The notes: generated by a model not told the origin, from the letters alone. A stretch of 64,000 bases of DNA from Bradyrhizobium sp. sGM-13 (GCF_018398875.1 NZ_JAGWDK010000011.1:186001-250000), one strand, 5' to 3'. Shown: positions 54,072-63,074, counted from the stretch's first letter. Numbers and translations: made by a program.

Positions 54072-54814
54072 CCATCAAAGCCGTTGTCTTCGACGCCTAT
54101 GGCACGCTTTACGATGTCCAGTCGGTGGCTGACGTCACCGAGGACGCGTTTCCGGGCTATGGCGGGATCATCACGCAGGTCTGGCGCATCAAGCAACTCG
54201 AATACACCTGGCTGCGTTCGCTGATGGGACGCTATCAGGATTTCTCGGTCGCCACGCGCGACTCGCTGGCCTACACACTGCGCAGCCTCGGGCTGCAATA
54301 TGACGACGATGCTTTCGCGCGCATCATCGAGAAGTATCTGCATCTCGATCTCTATCCGGATGCGCTTGCGGCGCTATCGGCGATGAAGGATCGCAAGCTC
54401 GCGATCCTGTCCAACGGCAGCCCCGGCATGCTGGGCGCGCTGGTGAAGAACAGCGGGCTCGAGCAGGTGCTCGATGCCACCATCAGCGTCGACGCGAAGA
54501 AGATCTTCAAGCCCAGCCCCGAAGTCTATGCGCTGATCGAGGAGGTGCTGCACGTGCCGCCCGCCGAGGTGCTGTTCATCTCCTCCAACCCGTGGGACGC
54601 CTGCGGCGCCAAGGCGTTCGGGCTCCACGTCGCCTGGATCGAGCGGGTGACGCCGGAAGCGATGGCGCTGGCCTGCCTCGAAAGCGAGACGCTGCCGCCC
54701 TTGACGATGTTCAAGATATTGCGCACCCAGATGGATGAGCTGGGATTTGAGCCCGATCATCGCATCCACAGCCTCTCCGAACTGCCCGCACTGGTGTCTG
54801 CCCAAAGGTCCTGA
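54068..54814 (+). CDS. L-2-haloacid dehalogenase (HAD type II)
   Basis: The 248-residue HAD-superfamily protein has all type II dehalogenase positions: nucleophile Asp in VFDAYGTLYD (residue 9), Arg40 in QVWRIKQLEYTW, SNGS (Ser115, Asn116), Lys148 in FKPSPEVY, and SSNPWDACGAK with the Asn and Asp. It should hydrolyse L-2-haloalkanoates to D-2-hydroxy acids. It is translationally coupled to the preceding hydrolase-like gene, and 5 bases separate it from the ybaK-like gene, so the three genes form one operon. Confidence 0.92.
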   Translation: MTIKAVVFDAYGTLYDVQSVADVTEDAFPGYGGIITQVWRIKQLEYTWLRSLMGRYQDFSVATRDSLAYTLRSLGLQYDDDAFARIIEKYLHLDLYPDALAALSAMKDRKLAILSNGSPGMLGALVKNSGLEQVLDATISVDAKKIFKPSPEVYALIEEVLHVPPAEVLFISSNPWDACGAKAFGLHVAWIERVTPEAMALACLESETLPPLTMFKILRTQMDELGFEPDHRIHSLSELPALVSAQRS

Positions 54815-54819
54815 ACAAG

Positions 54820-55305
54820 ATGAGTCTACAATCCGTGCGCGCCTTCTTTGCAGAAAGGGCGCCCGAAATCCCCGTGATCGAATCCGAGATGAGTTCTGCG
54901 ACCGTCGCGCTGGCGGCGGAGGCTTACGGCGTCGAGCCGGCGCGGATTGCGAAGACGCTGAGCCTGCGGATCGGCGACCGCGTCATCCTGATCGTCGCGG
55001 CCGGCACGTCGCGAATGGACAACAAGAAGGTGAAGGCGCTGTTCGGGGGAAAACCGAAAATGCTCGGCCTCGAGGAGGTCGCCGAGATCACCGGGCACGA
55101 GGTCGGCGGCGTCTGTCCGTTCGGACTGAAGACGCCGCTGCCGGTCTATTGCGACGTGTCGCTGAAGGCGTTCGACATCGTGGTGCCCGCCGCGGGCTCA
55201 ACCCACAGCGCGGTGAAGATTACGCCTGCGCGCATGGCCGAACTGACGTCGGCCGAATGGGTCGACGTCTGCGAACTCAGGCCTGCGTCGGAAGCGGCTG
55301 CCTAA
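54820..55305 (+). CDS. YbaK/ProX-type aminoacyl-tRNA deacylase
   Basis: The 161-residue protein of the YbaK/EbsC superfamily shows EIPVIESEMSSATVALAAEA, ARIAKTLSLRIGDRVILIVA, MDNKKVKALFGGKPKML with conserved Lys, and GHEVGGVCPFGLKTPLPVYC. Members hydrolyse mischarged Cys-tRNA(Pro) or Ala-tRNA(Pro). Which substrate this one edits is not readable. The stop overlaps the stop of the convergent Cys-rich gene. Confidence 0.88.
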   Translation: MSLQSVRAFFAERAPEIPVIESEMSSATVALAAEAYGVEPARIAKTLSLRIGDRVILIVAAGTSRMDNKKVKALFGGKPKMLGLEEVAEITGHEVGGVCPFGLKTPLPVYCDVSLKAFDIVVPAAGSTHSAVKITPARMAELTSAEWVDVCELRPASEAAA

Positions 55306-55661
55306 TCGTATTCAAAGAACGGCCTCGGCTGCACCGCCTGCGGCTGTACCGGTTGCGGCGCACGTGAACGCGGCACCGTCTGTTGCGGCACTCCGCGCGG
55401 AGGCGGCGTCGGCTGCGCGTTGGCCTGCGATTCGAATACGGCGCGGCAACCGGTGGAGAGCTGCGGCGTGTTGTACCGCAAACATGCCACGATCCGGTTG
55501 ACGTCCGGAATCTGGTCGCCGCAGAGCCGCCAGACGTCGGGCGTGCAGGCCATCTGCTGTTCCCAGGTTCCGCGATATTCCTGCGAGAAAGCGGGAACGG
55601 CAGTACCAGTTCCGCCGCCGATCGCGAGGGCGAGTGCAAGGACGATCCGCTGCGTTTGCAT
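55302..55661 (-). CDS. exported Cys-rich-repeat (GLG1-like) protein
   Basis: The 119-residue protein has a signal peptide (MQTQRIVLALALAIGGGTGT, cleavage near FSQE). A short Cys-rich domain (EQQMACTPDVWRLCGDQIPD, VNRIVACLRYNTPQLSTGCR) has four Cys in the pattern of the Cys-rich GLG1 repeat. The tail is Pro/Gln/Arg-rich. It is likely disulfide-bonded in the periplasm; function unknown. Confidence 0.75.
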   Translation of the reverse strand: MQTQRIVLALALAIGGGTGTAVPAFSQEYRGTWEQQMACTPDVWRLCGDQIPDVNRIVACLRYNTPQLSTGCRAVFESQANAQPTPPPRGVPQQTVPRSRAPQPVQPQAVQPRPFFEYD

Positions 55662-55785
55662 GGACAGGTCCCCTTCCTTTCAATTTTCACAGGCGCGGAA
55701 GCTCCGCGCGGCGACGGCACTAAGCCTGTCGAATGAATGCGGCCACGCGACGTTAGTGCGAACAAAAAAATGTGAAGCGGGTTCC

Positions 55786-56775
55786 CTACTCCACTTTGCC
55801 GATCTTCTTCACCGCCGCGACCAGCCGCGCGCTGTCTTCCGCAACGAATTTTGCAAATTCCGGCGCGTCCAGATAGGCGACCGGGCTGCCGGCGGTCTCA
55901 TAGGTCTTGACCACCTCGGGCGCCTTCACGGCTTCCGCCATCGCTTCGCGCAGCCGCGTCATGATCGGGGCCGGCAATGCGCGTTGCGCAAACAGTCCCG
56001 CCCAGATGTAGAACTCGACATCCTTGTAACCGAGCTCCTTGAAGGTAGGCAGATCGGGAAAACTCTTGATGCGCTCGGCGCCCCAATTGGCGAGCACGCG
56101 CATTTTGCCGTCATCAACCTGCTGCTTCAGCGTGCCTGGCGCCGACGCCACCGCCTGCACGGTGCCGCTCAAGAGTGCGGTGAGCGCCGGCCCTGCGCCG
56201 CGGAACGGCACGTGCAGCAATTTGATGCCGGCGCTCGCGGCAAACATCTCCATCGCCACATGCAGCGTGCCGTAGGGACCGGACGAGCCGTAGGGAATTT
56301 GCCCGGGACGTTTCTTGGCATCGTCGACGAACTCCTGCAGCGTCTTCCACGGCGCGGATGCCGGCACCGCCAGCAGCGTCGGATCGGCGAGCACGCGCGC
56401 GATCGGTGCGAATTGCGAGACTTCATACGCCACCGGACGATCGAACAGACGGTCGGCTTCCGGCAGCACCGCAAGCGAAGACAGCGTCATCAATAGTGTG
56501 TGCCCGTCGGGCTCGGCTCGCGCCGCCGCTGCGTTGCCGACCGATCCACCACCGCCGCCGGCGCGGTTGTCGACGATCACAGGCTTGCCGAGGATCCGCT
56601 CCAGCGCCTGCGCGATCGGCCGCGCCGCGAGATCGGCCTGCCCGCCGGGCGGGAATGGGACGATCATGGTGATGTTGCGCGAGGGGTATGGCGCTTGCGC
56701 CAAGGCGGCGTTGGAGAGCACGGCTGGCGCGAGCGGCAATGCGGCGGCAGCTTTCAGAAGTTCGCGGCGGTTCAT
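55786..56775 (-). CDS. Bug-family periplasmic solute-binding protein (TctC)
   Basis: The 329-residue protein has a Tat-like signal (MNRRELLKAAAALPLAPAVL). Bug motifs are clear: YPSRNITMIVPFPPGGQADL, GKPVIVDNRAGGGGGSVGNA, AAARAEPDGHTLLMTLSSLA and IPYGSSGPYGTLHVAMEMFA. Bug proteins bind carboxylates such as citrate or nicotinate and often lack a cognate transporter next to them. No TctAB genes are present here. Substrate unknown. Confidence 0.92.
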   Translation of the reverse strand: MNRRELLKAAAALPLAPAVLSNAALAQAPYPSRNITMIVPFPPGGQADLAARPIAQALERILGKPVIVDNRAGGGGGSVGNAAAARAEPDGHTLLMTLSSLAVLPEADRLFDRPVAYEVSQFAPIARVLADPTLLAVPASAPWKTLQEFVDDAKKRPGQIPYGSSGPYGTLHVAMEMFAASAGIKLLHVPFRGAGPALTALLSGTVQAVASAPGTLKQQVDDGKMRVLANWGAERIKSFPDLPTFKELGYKDVEFYIWAGLFAQRALPAPIMTRLREAMAEAVKAPEVVKTYETAGSPVAYLDAPEFAKFVAEDSARLVAAVKKIGKVE

Positions 56776-56830
56776 GGTGGTTTCTCCCCAGCGTTTGTTT
56801 TCGTTGTTGGAGACAGCCTAGCCTCAAATC

Positions 56831-56944
56831 GTAGGGTGGGCAAAGCGAAGCGTGCCCACCATTCATGCACAACGCCTGAAGTTGCTCGATACAAGCTCCT
56901 TTTGCCTGATCGTGGTGGGCACGCTTCGCTTTGCCCACCCTACG
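56831..56944. repeat. palindromic intergenic repeat, family B
   Basis: CGTAGGGTGGGCAAAGCGAA at the left, GTGCCCACCATT and GTGGTGGGCACGC inside, and GCTTTGCCCACCCTACG at the right. Its relative at 14480-14570 overlaps the lpxK stop. Confidence 0.88.
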
Positions 56945-56948
56945 AAAT

Positions 56949-57860
56949 TCACTTCCGCTTCTTCGCTTTCGAAAACTGCTTGGCCAGAAACTCCGCCAGC
57001 ACTTCGACGCGCGCAGGCCTTGGGCCGCCGGGCGGCGTCACCAGGTGCACCGCGCCTTCGGGCTGGTGCCAGCCTTTCAGGATCACCTCCACCTCGCCGG
57101 ACGCAATGGCGTCGCCGACGATGAAGTCCGGCAAATCGGCGATGCCGAGGCCGGCGATGACGGACGGCAACAGCGCCTCGCCATTGTTGACGCGGAGCTG
57201 GCCTGCGGGCCGCACGCTGGCCTGTTCGCCTGACGCATTGGTGTAGTGCCAGACGCCGGCTGTCGAGAGATAAGCGTAACCAAAACACCTGTGCTGGGCG
57301 AGATGCATGGGATGCGTCGGCCTGCCGTGGCGCTTGAGATAGGACGGCGCCGCGACCGTGTAGCGTGGCATCGCGCACAGCCGCCGCGCGATCAGCGACG
57401 AGTCCGGCAGGCGCGCGATGCGCAGGCCGGCATCGAAACCTTCGCCGATCAGATCCACCGTCGCGTCGCTCAGATGAAGATCAATCGAGACTTCCGGGAA
57501 GGCTGTGAGAAATGCCGGCAAGATCGGCGCAACGGCTTTCACGCCGAACGTCATCGGCACCGCGAGCCGCACCAGTCCGCGCGGCGCCATCGCTTGCGAC
57601 AGGGCCTCGTTCTCCGCATCCTCGCCGTCGGCGAGCAGGCGCGTGGCGCGCTCGGCGAGCCTTTGCCCGGCATCGGTCAGCGCCAGCCGCCGCGAGGTGC
57701 GGTTGAACAGCCGCGCACCGAGCCGCTGCTCCAGCCGACTGACGGCCTTCGACACCGTGGCCTTGGACAGCGCCAGTTCGGTCGCGGCCGCCGCAAATGA
57801 CCGTAATTCCACGACTTTTGCGAAAATCGCCAGCGCCTCGAAATCCGGGAGCTTGGACAT
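56949..57860 (-). CDS. LysR-family transcriptional regulator
   Basis: The 303-residue regulator has an N-terminal winged helix-turn-helix (FEALAIFAKVVELRSFAAAA, LALSKATVSKAVSRLEQRLG, RLFNRTSRRLALTDAGQRLA). A periplasmic-binding-protein-like effector domain follows with GLVRLAVPMTFGVKAVAPIL. GGAGGCGATCC lies before the ATG at 57860. It is divergent from the SDR-pirin-wrbA genes, and a palindrome lies between them, so it is the likely regulator of these genes. Confidence 0.93.
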   Translation of the reverse strand: MSKLPDFEALAIFAKVVELRSFAAAATELALSKATVSKAVSRLEQRLGARLFNRTSRRLALTDAGQRLAERATRLLADGEDAENEALSQAMAPRGLVRLAVPMTFGVKAVAPILPAFLTAFPEVSIDLHLSDATVDLIGEGFDAGLRIARLPDSSLIARRLCAMPRYTVAAPSYLKRHGRPTHPMHLAQHRCFGYAYLSTAGVWHYTNASGEQASVRPAGQLRVNNGEALLPSVIAGLGIADLPDFIVGDAIASGEVEVILKGWHQPEGAVHLVTPPGGPRPARVEVLAEFLAKQFSKAKKRK

Positions 57861-57888
57861 TTTGGATCGCCTCCAAGGCTCATTTTCA

Positions 57889-57913
57889 GAAACAATGAGT
57901 TTCAACAGTTTCT
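57889..57913. promoter_or_regulatory. LysR-type operator candidate between lysR and the SDR gene
   Basis: GAAAC-N5-GTTTC (57889-57903) is a perfect palindrome that follows the T-N11-A rule, with a third GTTTC half-site at 57908-57912. It lies in the 117-base divergent region. Confidence 0.6.
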
Positions 57914-57977
57914 ATTTCTATACCACGGCGGGAGGCATATCCAATGGCCATCGGAATTCGAGCAACGGAGAAATCCA

Positions 57978-58730
57978 GTGACCAAGAAGCTCTCAGGCAA
58001 GGTAGCCCTCGTCACCGGCGGTTCGCGCGGCATCGGCGCGGCGTCTGCGCGCGCCCTCGCCGCCGATGGTGCCAATGTCGCCATCAGCTACGTCGCTTCT
58101 CCCGACAAGGCCGAGGCCGTCGTCGCCGAGCTGAAGGCCAAGGGCGTCAACGCCCGCGCTTACAAGGCCGATCAGGCATCCTCCGCCGACGTCGACCAAC
58201 TGGTGAAGAACGTCGCGAAGGATTTCGGCCGGCTCGACATCCTCGTCAATAACGCCGGCGTCGCCGTCGGCGGCGCGGTCGATGATCCCAATGCCGACAC
58301 TGCGGCATTGGCCCGGCAGCGCGCGTTGAACGTCGACGGGGTCATCACCGCGATCCGAGCGGCGGCGAAGCTGATGGGAGAAGGCGGCCGCATCGTCACG
58401 ATCGGCTCCGGCATCGCGACCCGCGCCTCGTTCCCCGGGCTTGCCGATTACGCCGCCACCAAGGCTGCCGTCGTCGGCTACACCAAGGGCGCGGCGCGTG
58501 ACCTCGGTCCCCGCGGCATCACCGTGAATGTGCTGCAGCCGGGATCGATCGACACCGACTTGAATCCGGACGACGACCGCGACTTCGCCGACCTCCAGCG
58601 CAAGCAGCACGCGCTGCAGCGCTTCGGCAAGCCGGAAGAGATCGCAGCCGGCGTGGTGTTCCTCGCGAGCCCTGAAGCCTCGTTCGTGACCGGCACAGTG
58701 CTCAATGTCGATGGCGGCTTCGGCGCTTAA
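57978..58730 (+). CDS. SDR-family oxidoreductase
   Basis: The 250-residue classical short-chain dehydrogenase shows the Rossmann motif VALVTGGSRGIGAASARALA, NNAGVAVGG near residue 92, and the catalytic DYAATKAAVVGY (YxxxK) near residue 155. NADP(H) preference and substrate are not determined from sequence alone. The start is GTG 57978, with GGAG 6 bases upstream. It heads the SDR-pirin-wrbA cluster. Confidence 0.92.
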   Translation: MTKKLSGKVALVTGGSRGIGAASARALAADGANVAISYVASPDKAEAVVAELKAKGVNARAYKADQASSADVDQLVKNVAKDFGRLDILVNNAGVAVGGAVDDPNADTAALARQRALNVDGVITAIRAAAKLMGEGGRIVTIGSGIATRASFPGLADYAATKAAVVGYTKGAARDLGPRGITVNVLQPGSIDTDLNPDDDRDFADLQRKQHALQRFGKPEEIAAGVVFLASPEASFVTGTVLNVDGGFGA

Positions 58731-58802
58731 CTCAAATCCAGCGTGGCCGGGCGCATGCCGCCCGGCCACTTAATTCAAGAACTTTCAACGAAGGAATATC
58801 CC

Positions 58803-59501
58803 ATGATCGAACTCAGACCATTTGCAAAACTCGCCAGCGCCGATCACGGCTGGCTGAAGGCAAAACATCACTTCTCATTCGGCAGCCACTACGATCCCGA
58901 CAATATGGGCCACGGCGCGTTGCGAGTGTGGAACGATGACGAGATCGGGCCGAACACCGGCTTTCCCGCCCATCCCCACGCCAACATGGAAATCATCACC
59001 TATGTCCGCGAAGGCGCGATCACGCACCAGGACTCGCTCGGCAACAAGGGCCGGACTGAAGCCGGCGACGTGCAGGTGATGAGCGCCGGGAGCGGCATTC
59101 GTCACTCCGAGTACAATCTGGAGCCGAGCAAGACCAAGATCTTCCAGATCTGGATCGAGCCGACGACGAGGGGTGGCCAGCCGACCTGGGGCGCCAAACC
59201 GTTTCCGAAGTCGGATCGCTCCGGCAAGCTCGTCACCATCGCCAGCGGCATTGCCGGCGACAAGGATGCGCTGCCGATCCGCGCCGATGCGCGGGTGCTC
59301 GCCACCACGCTGAAGGCAGGCGAAAGCGCGGCTTACGAGTCGGCGAAGGCGCGTCACCTCTATCTCGTGCCGGCGGCCGGCAGCGTCGAAGTCAACGGCG
59401 TGCGCGTCAATGCCCGCGATGGCGCTGCGATCCGCGACGAGGCGAAGCTGACGATTACCGCGCTGGAAGATTCCGAACTGGTGCTGGTCGACGCGGCGTA
59501 G
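58803..59501 (+). CDS. pirin family protein (quercetinase-like)
   Basis: The 232-residue bicupin of the pirin family shows GPNTGFPAHPHANMEIITYV, the metal-binding His and His-x-His, and GDVQVMSAGSGIRHSEYNLE with the final His. YhhW-type quercetinase activity has been reported for some pirins, and others are redox or stress linked. AAGGAATATCCC precedes the ATG at 58803. It lies 72 bases downstream of the SDR gene. Confidence 0.92.
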   Translation: MIELRPFAKLASADHGWLKAKHHFSFGSHYDPDNMGHGALRVWNDDEIGPNTGFPAHPHANMEIITYVREGAITHQDSLGNKGRTEAGDVQVMSAGSGIRHSEYNLEPSKTKIFQIWIEPTTRGGQPTWGAKPFPKSDRSGKLVTIASGIAGDKDALPIRADARVLATTLKAGESAAYESAKARHLYLVPAAGSVEVNGVRVNARDGAAIRDEAKLTITALEDSELVLVDAA

Positions 59502-59555
59502 GGCCATTCACCGCTCGTCATGCCCGGGGCAAAAGCGCGAAGCGCGTCTTCGCGC

Positions 59556-59635
59556 TAGATGACCCGGGCATCCATCCTTCTTCGCGAGACTCCTTGCGAA
59601 GGCGATGGATTGCCGGGTCAAGCCCGGCAATGACG
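59556..59635. repeat. palindromic intergenic repeat, family F
   Basis: CGTCATGCCCGGGGC at the left and TGCCGGGTCAAGCCCGGCAA then TGACG at the right, with ATGGATTGCCGGG. Its relative is at 210-292. Confidence 0.65.
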
Positions 59636-59676
59636 GCCCCAAGGACAACTCACATCAAACGCAAAGGACAATCACT

Positions 59677-60276
59677 ATGGCGAAAGTACTCGTGCTATAT
59701 TATTCCGCTTACGGTCACATCGAGGCGATGGCGAATGCCGTAGCCGAAGGCGCGCGCAAGGCCGGCGCCACCGTCGACATCAAGCGCGTGCCGGAACTCG
59801 TGCCTGAAGCGGTCGCCAAGGCCTCGCATTACAAGCTCGATCAGGCCGCGCCGATCGCAAACATCGAGGACCTCGCCAATTACGACGCGATCGTCATCGG
59901 CACCGGCACCCGCTTCGGCCGGATGGCGTCGCAGATGGCGAACTTCCTCGACCAGGCCGGTGGCCTCTGGGCCAAGGGCGCGCTGCACGGCAAGGTCGGC
60001 GGTGCCTTTACCGCGACGGCGACCCAGCATGGCGGGCAGGAAACCACGCTGTTCTCGATCATTACCAATCTCTTGCACTTCGGCATGACGGTCGTCGGCC
60101 TGAACTACGGCTTTGCCGGCCAGATGAAGCTCGACGAAGTCACCGGCGGCGCGCCCTATGGCGCCACCACGATCACCGGCGGCGACGGCAGCCGCCAGCC
60201 GAGCGAAAACGAACTCGCCGGCGCGCGCTATCAGGGGCGCGTGATCGCGGAGACCGCGAACAAGCTGCATGGCTGA
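59677..60276 (+). CDS. wrbA: NAD(P)H:quinone oxidoreductase WrbA
   Basis: The 199-residue flavodoxin-like protein starts MAKVLVLYYSAYGHIEAMAN, has GTGTRFGRMASQMANFLDQA, the WrbA-type FTATATQHGGQETTLFSIIT and YGATTITGGDGSRQPSENEL. It reduces quinones in two-electron steps, avoiding semiquinone radicals. It is the third gene after the LysR-SDR pair and may take part in the response to electrophiles or quinones. The ATG at 59677 is chosen, as the frame upstream is repeat-derived. Confidence 0.96.
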   Translation: MAKVLVLYYSAYGHIEAMANAVAEGARKAGATVDIKRVPELVPEAVAKASHYKLDQAAPIANIEDLANYDAIVIGTGTRFGRMASQMANFLDQAGGLWAKGALHGKVGGAFTATATQHGGQETTLFSIITNLLHFGMTVVGLNYGFAGQMKLDEVTGGAPYGATTITGGDGSRQPSENELAGARYQGRVIAETANKLHG

Positions 60277-60495
60277 AAGCGAAATGGGCGGCGTTCTCTC
60301 TTGCGAATGCCGCCCTATCGCAACTGGCATGCCGGCCGCTGCCGGCCATGGCGCAACGCATTGTGGTGCAAGAGCGCGCCTCGCGCGGAGCGCGGCGCTG
60401 CCCGGAATGCACGAAATCGTGAGGCATAGTTTCTAAACGCCTTATGAATTCGTGATAGGTCTTCGGCCTCCCGGTCGGCGCGCAAAGGTTCTAGC

Positions 60496-61443
60496 ATGAG
60501 CAACAATTCGCAAGTCCGGTGGCCGGAATTGCCGACCGCGGCGTGGCGTGACACCTATGCGACGCTCCATCTTTGGACCCAGATCGTCGGCAAGATCCGC
60601 CTCGCTAAATCGCCATGGCTCAATCATTCCTGGCACGTGGCGCTTTATGTCACGCCGCGAGGATTGACGACATCGCCAGTGCCCGACGGCGCACGAACGT
60701 TCCAGATCGACTTCGATTTCATTGACCACACGCTGCGCATCTCGACCAGCGACGGCTCGCTAGAGCAATTTGCGCTAGCAGGACATTCGGTCGCCGGATT
60801 CTATGCCGCCACGATGGCAGCGCTTGCCGAACTCGGCATTGCCGTTGCCATCGACGAGATGCCGAACGAACTGCCCGATCCGATCAAATTCTCCGGGGAC
60901 ACCGTGCACGCCGCCTACGATCCAGATGCTGTCGGGTGCTTCCTGCAAATTCTCGTCAACTGCGACCGCATCTTCAAGCAATTCCGCACCGGCTTCCTCG
61001 GCAAGGCCAGCCCGGTGCACTTCTTCTGGGGCAGTTTCGATCTCGCGGTGACGCGCTTCTCAGGCCGCCGCGCGCCACGCCATCCCGGCGGCGTGCCACA
61101 TTTGCCCGACGCTGTTGCCCATGAAGCCTATTCACACGAAGTCAGCAGCGCAGGGTTTTGGCCGGGCGGTGGCGCTATCGATTATCCTGCCTTCTATTCC
61201 TATTCCTATCCCGAGCCGCCGGGTTTTCGCGCGGCGAAAGTGCAACCGGATGCGGCATTCTTCAGCGAAGCGCTCAGCGAATTCATCCTGCCATACGACG
61301 CTGTCCAGACGGCTGCCGATCCCGACAAGGCGCTGCTCGATTTCCTGCACAGCACCTATGAGGCCGCGGCAATCGCGGCAAATTGGGATCGCGACGCGTT
61401 GGAATGCGATTCCGGGCAGCCCGGCGTGGTGAGGCAGGTTTGA
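60496..61443 (+). CDS. DUF5996 family protein
   Basis: The 315-residue DUF5996 protein shows WRDTYATLHLWTQIVGKIRL, NHSWHVALYVTPRGLTTSPV, FDFIDHTLRISTSDGS and HFFWGSFDLAVTRFSGRRAP with HPGGVPHLPDAVAHEAYSHE. Function is unknown. It is soluble and cytoplasmic, with no membrane segment. It lies downstream of wrbA after a ~220-base gap. Confidence 0.88.
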   Translation: MSNNSQVRWPELPTAAWRDTYATLHLWTQIVGKIRLAKSPWLNHSWHVALYVTPRGLTTSPVPDGARTFQIDFDFIDHTLRISTSDGSLEQFALAGHSVAGFYAATMAALAELGIAVAIDEMPNELPDPIKFSGDTVHAAYDPDAVGCFLQILVNCDRIFKQFRTGFLGKASPVHFFWGSFDLAVTRFSGRRAPRHPGGVPHLPDAVAHEAYSHEVSSAGFWPGGGAIDYPAFYSYSYPEPPGFRAAKVQPDAAFFSEALSEFILPYDAVQTAADPDKALLDFLHSTYEAAAIAANWDRDALECDSGQPGVVRQV

Positions 61444-61446
61444 AGC

Positions 61447-61606
61447 TGCTGTGCAGGGTGGCAAGGCCAACGGGTCGCGCGAAGGCGAGCCCAGCGACGA
61501 GCGCAAGGGCGCTCGCGGAGTGATGACAGGCTCCGCGTGCCCACCATCACGCGCGTGCAATGTCGAAAATGGTGGGCCCGCCTGCGGCTTTGCCTATCCT
61601 ACGAAC
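61447..61606. repeat. composite palindromic repeat (B-type arms with an inserted module)
   Basis: CAGGGTGGCAAGGC at the left and ATGGTGGGCCCG...TTTGCCTATCCTACG at the right resemble family B. Between them lies CAACGGGTCGCGCGAAGGCG...GATGACAGGCTCCG, a module also found in the D copy at 8564-8690 and, in part, in the E copy at 10032-10149. Confidence 0.7.
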
Positions 61607-61611
61607 TGCCA

Positions 61612-61803
61612 CTAATGACGCAGTTGCGGCTTCATAATGGTCTGGCGAACTTCGGCGCCGCAATCGGCGCATTCATAGGTGAAGTCAATCTTTGCCTGGT
61701 TCCAATGCGGTTCGACGTCGCGCACATACATTGGAAGCCCGACACAGCTCGGACAAAGGACGAAACCTGGCTCAATGCCATCATGATGAATATAGGCTGG
61801 CAT
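61612..61803 (-). CDS. small zinc-ribbon-like protein
   Basis: The 63-residue protein has two CxxC pairs: FVLCPSCVGLPMYV and YECADCGAEVRQT, about 30 residues apart, as in rubredoxin-like zinc ribbons. GGGGAGAG lies 6 bases before the ATG at 61803. It begins MPAYIHHDGIEPGF. Function unknown, and it is not part of an operon. Confidence 0.7.
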   Translation of the reverse strand: MPAYIHHDGIEPGFVLCPSCVGLPMYVRDVEPHWNQAKIDFTYECADCGAEVRQTIMKPQLRH

Positions 61804-62024
61804 GTTGGCTCTCCCCACGGCAGCAATTCACGAAGTAGCCCATCACCCGAAGCGCAGCATACGCGCGTGCGGCTAAGCCGATCATCAACTCTCGCGAACA
61901 CACGATGAACGGCTGCATAATCCTGGCACGTGTTGCAGATTTGCACGGCAGTTCCCGTGCGGCAACAATGTGTCAGCTCATATCGCGCGACGGTGGCTTG
62001 CCGAGCGGGCGTCGATGAGCCGGC

Positions 62025-63074
62025 TCATGAGCCGATCTTCGATGCCTTGTAGGGCTGCGGCTCGAGGCCGAACGCAGCCAGCACGCCGCCGATCGCCACC
62101 ATGACGGGATGCATGGCAATGGTCCACTCACGCTCGGTGAAGACCGCGTGCACGGCATAGCCGAGCGAAAGCGGCAGAGCAGCCAGCAGTTTGGCCGTCA
62201 GCTTCGCCCGCAACCAGAACGTTGGCGTCGCCTTGCGCTGGACGTGATAATTGATGGCCCCGATCCGCAGACCCCGCATCGCCAGCCATTTCAGGCTGGT
62301 CCGGCTTTGCGGCACGGTCTCGCTGATCGCGACTTCGGCCACCCAATGAAACTGCAAGCCGAGCCTTTTACAGCGATAGAAGAAATCGGTGTCTCCGCCG
62401 CCGAGAAAATTGAAGCGGAGGTCGAATGCCGGCATGCCCAATCGATCAAACACCGCGCGCCGGATCAGGCAATTACCGCAGCCATAGATCACCGGCACTG
62501 GACCTGAGGCGTCGTAGGCCGGTGCAAAAGCGGGATGGCGCCGCAGCCCACGCTTCCGTTCGTCATCGAATTCAGGGAAGACCGGCCCGCCGACGATGTC
62601 GGCGCCAGTCGCCTCCGCAGTCCCGACCATCTGCTCCAGCCAGTCCGGCGAAGCGATGTCGTCATCGTCGATCATCAAAAAGCTGGTGGCCAGCGGGAAC
62701 ATCTGCAGCGCCGTCTCGAAAGCGGCATTGATCGCATAGCAATTTCCCTGCCGCGGCTCGATCACGCACAGGCCTGCGAATTTCCCCGACGCGAGGTATT
62801 CGGCGGCAACCGGCACGCTCTCGCTCCTCGATGCATCGTTCTCCACCATCACGACGGCGAAGCGGCGGCTGGTGCGCTGAACGGCAAGCGACTGCAGCGT
62901 CCGGCGCAGGTATTCGGGACGGCGAAAACAGGGGATACAAACCACCGTTTCGGTTCCTGGATCGAGTGTCGGTGAAGCCGCCACCAGCGCACGCAGAGCC
63001 CTGACCGCCGGATCAGGCCGGCCCATCCTGATATCGCCGATTGAGCTCTCTGCCATGAAAGTCTGGTCGTTCAC
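62025..63074 (-). CDS. GT2 family glycosyltransferase
   Basis: The 349-residue protein has a GT-A domain: TVVCIPCFRRPEYLRRTLQS, VVMVENDASRSESV, FLMIDDDDIASPDWLEQMVG (metal-binding DDDD), IYGCGNCLIRRAVFDRLG and FLGGGDTDFFYRCKRLGLQF. A C-terminal hydrophobic segment (LLAALPLSLGYAVHAVFTER and IAMHPVMVAIGGVLAAFGLE) suggests membrane association. Its role in polysaccharide or glycolipid synthesis is inferred. GTG 63074 starts the open frame; the ATG at 63056 is an alternative. The divergent galE neighbour supports a glycan link. Confidence 0.87.
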   Translation of the reverse strand: MNDQTFMAESSIGDIRMGRPDPAVRALRALVAASPTLDPGTETVVCIPCFRRPEYLRRTLQSLAVQRTSRRFAVVMVENDASRSESVPVAAEYLASGKFAGLCVIEPRQGNCYAINAAFETALQMFPLATSFLMIDDDDIASPDWLEQMVGTAEATGADIVGGPVFPEFDDERKRGLRRHPAFAPAYDASGPVPVIYGCGNCLIRRAVFDRLGMPAFDLRFNFLGGGDTDFFYRCKRLGLQFHWVAEVAISETVPQSRTSLKWLAMRGLRIGAINYHVQRKATPTFWLRAKLTAKLLAALPLSLGYAVHAVFTEREWTIAMHPVMVAIGGVLAAFGLEPQPYKASKIGS

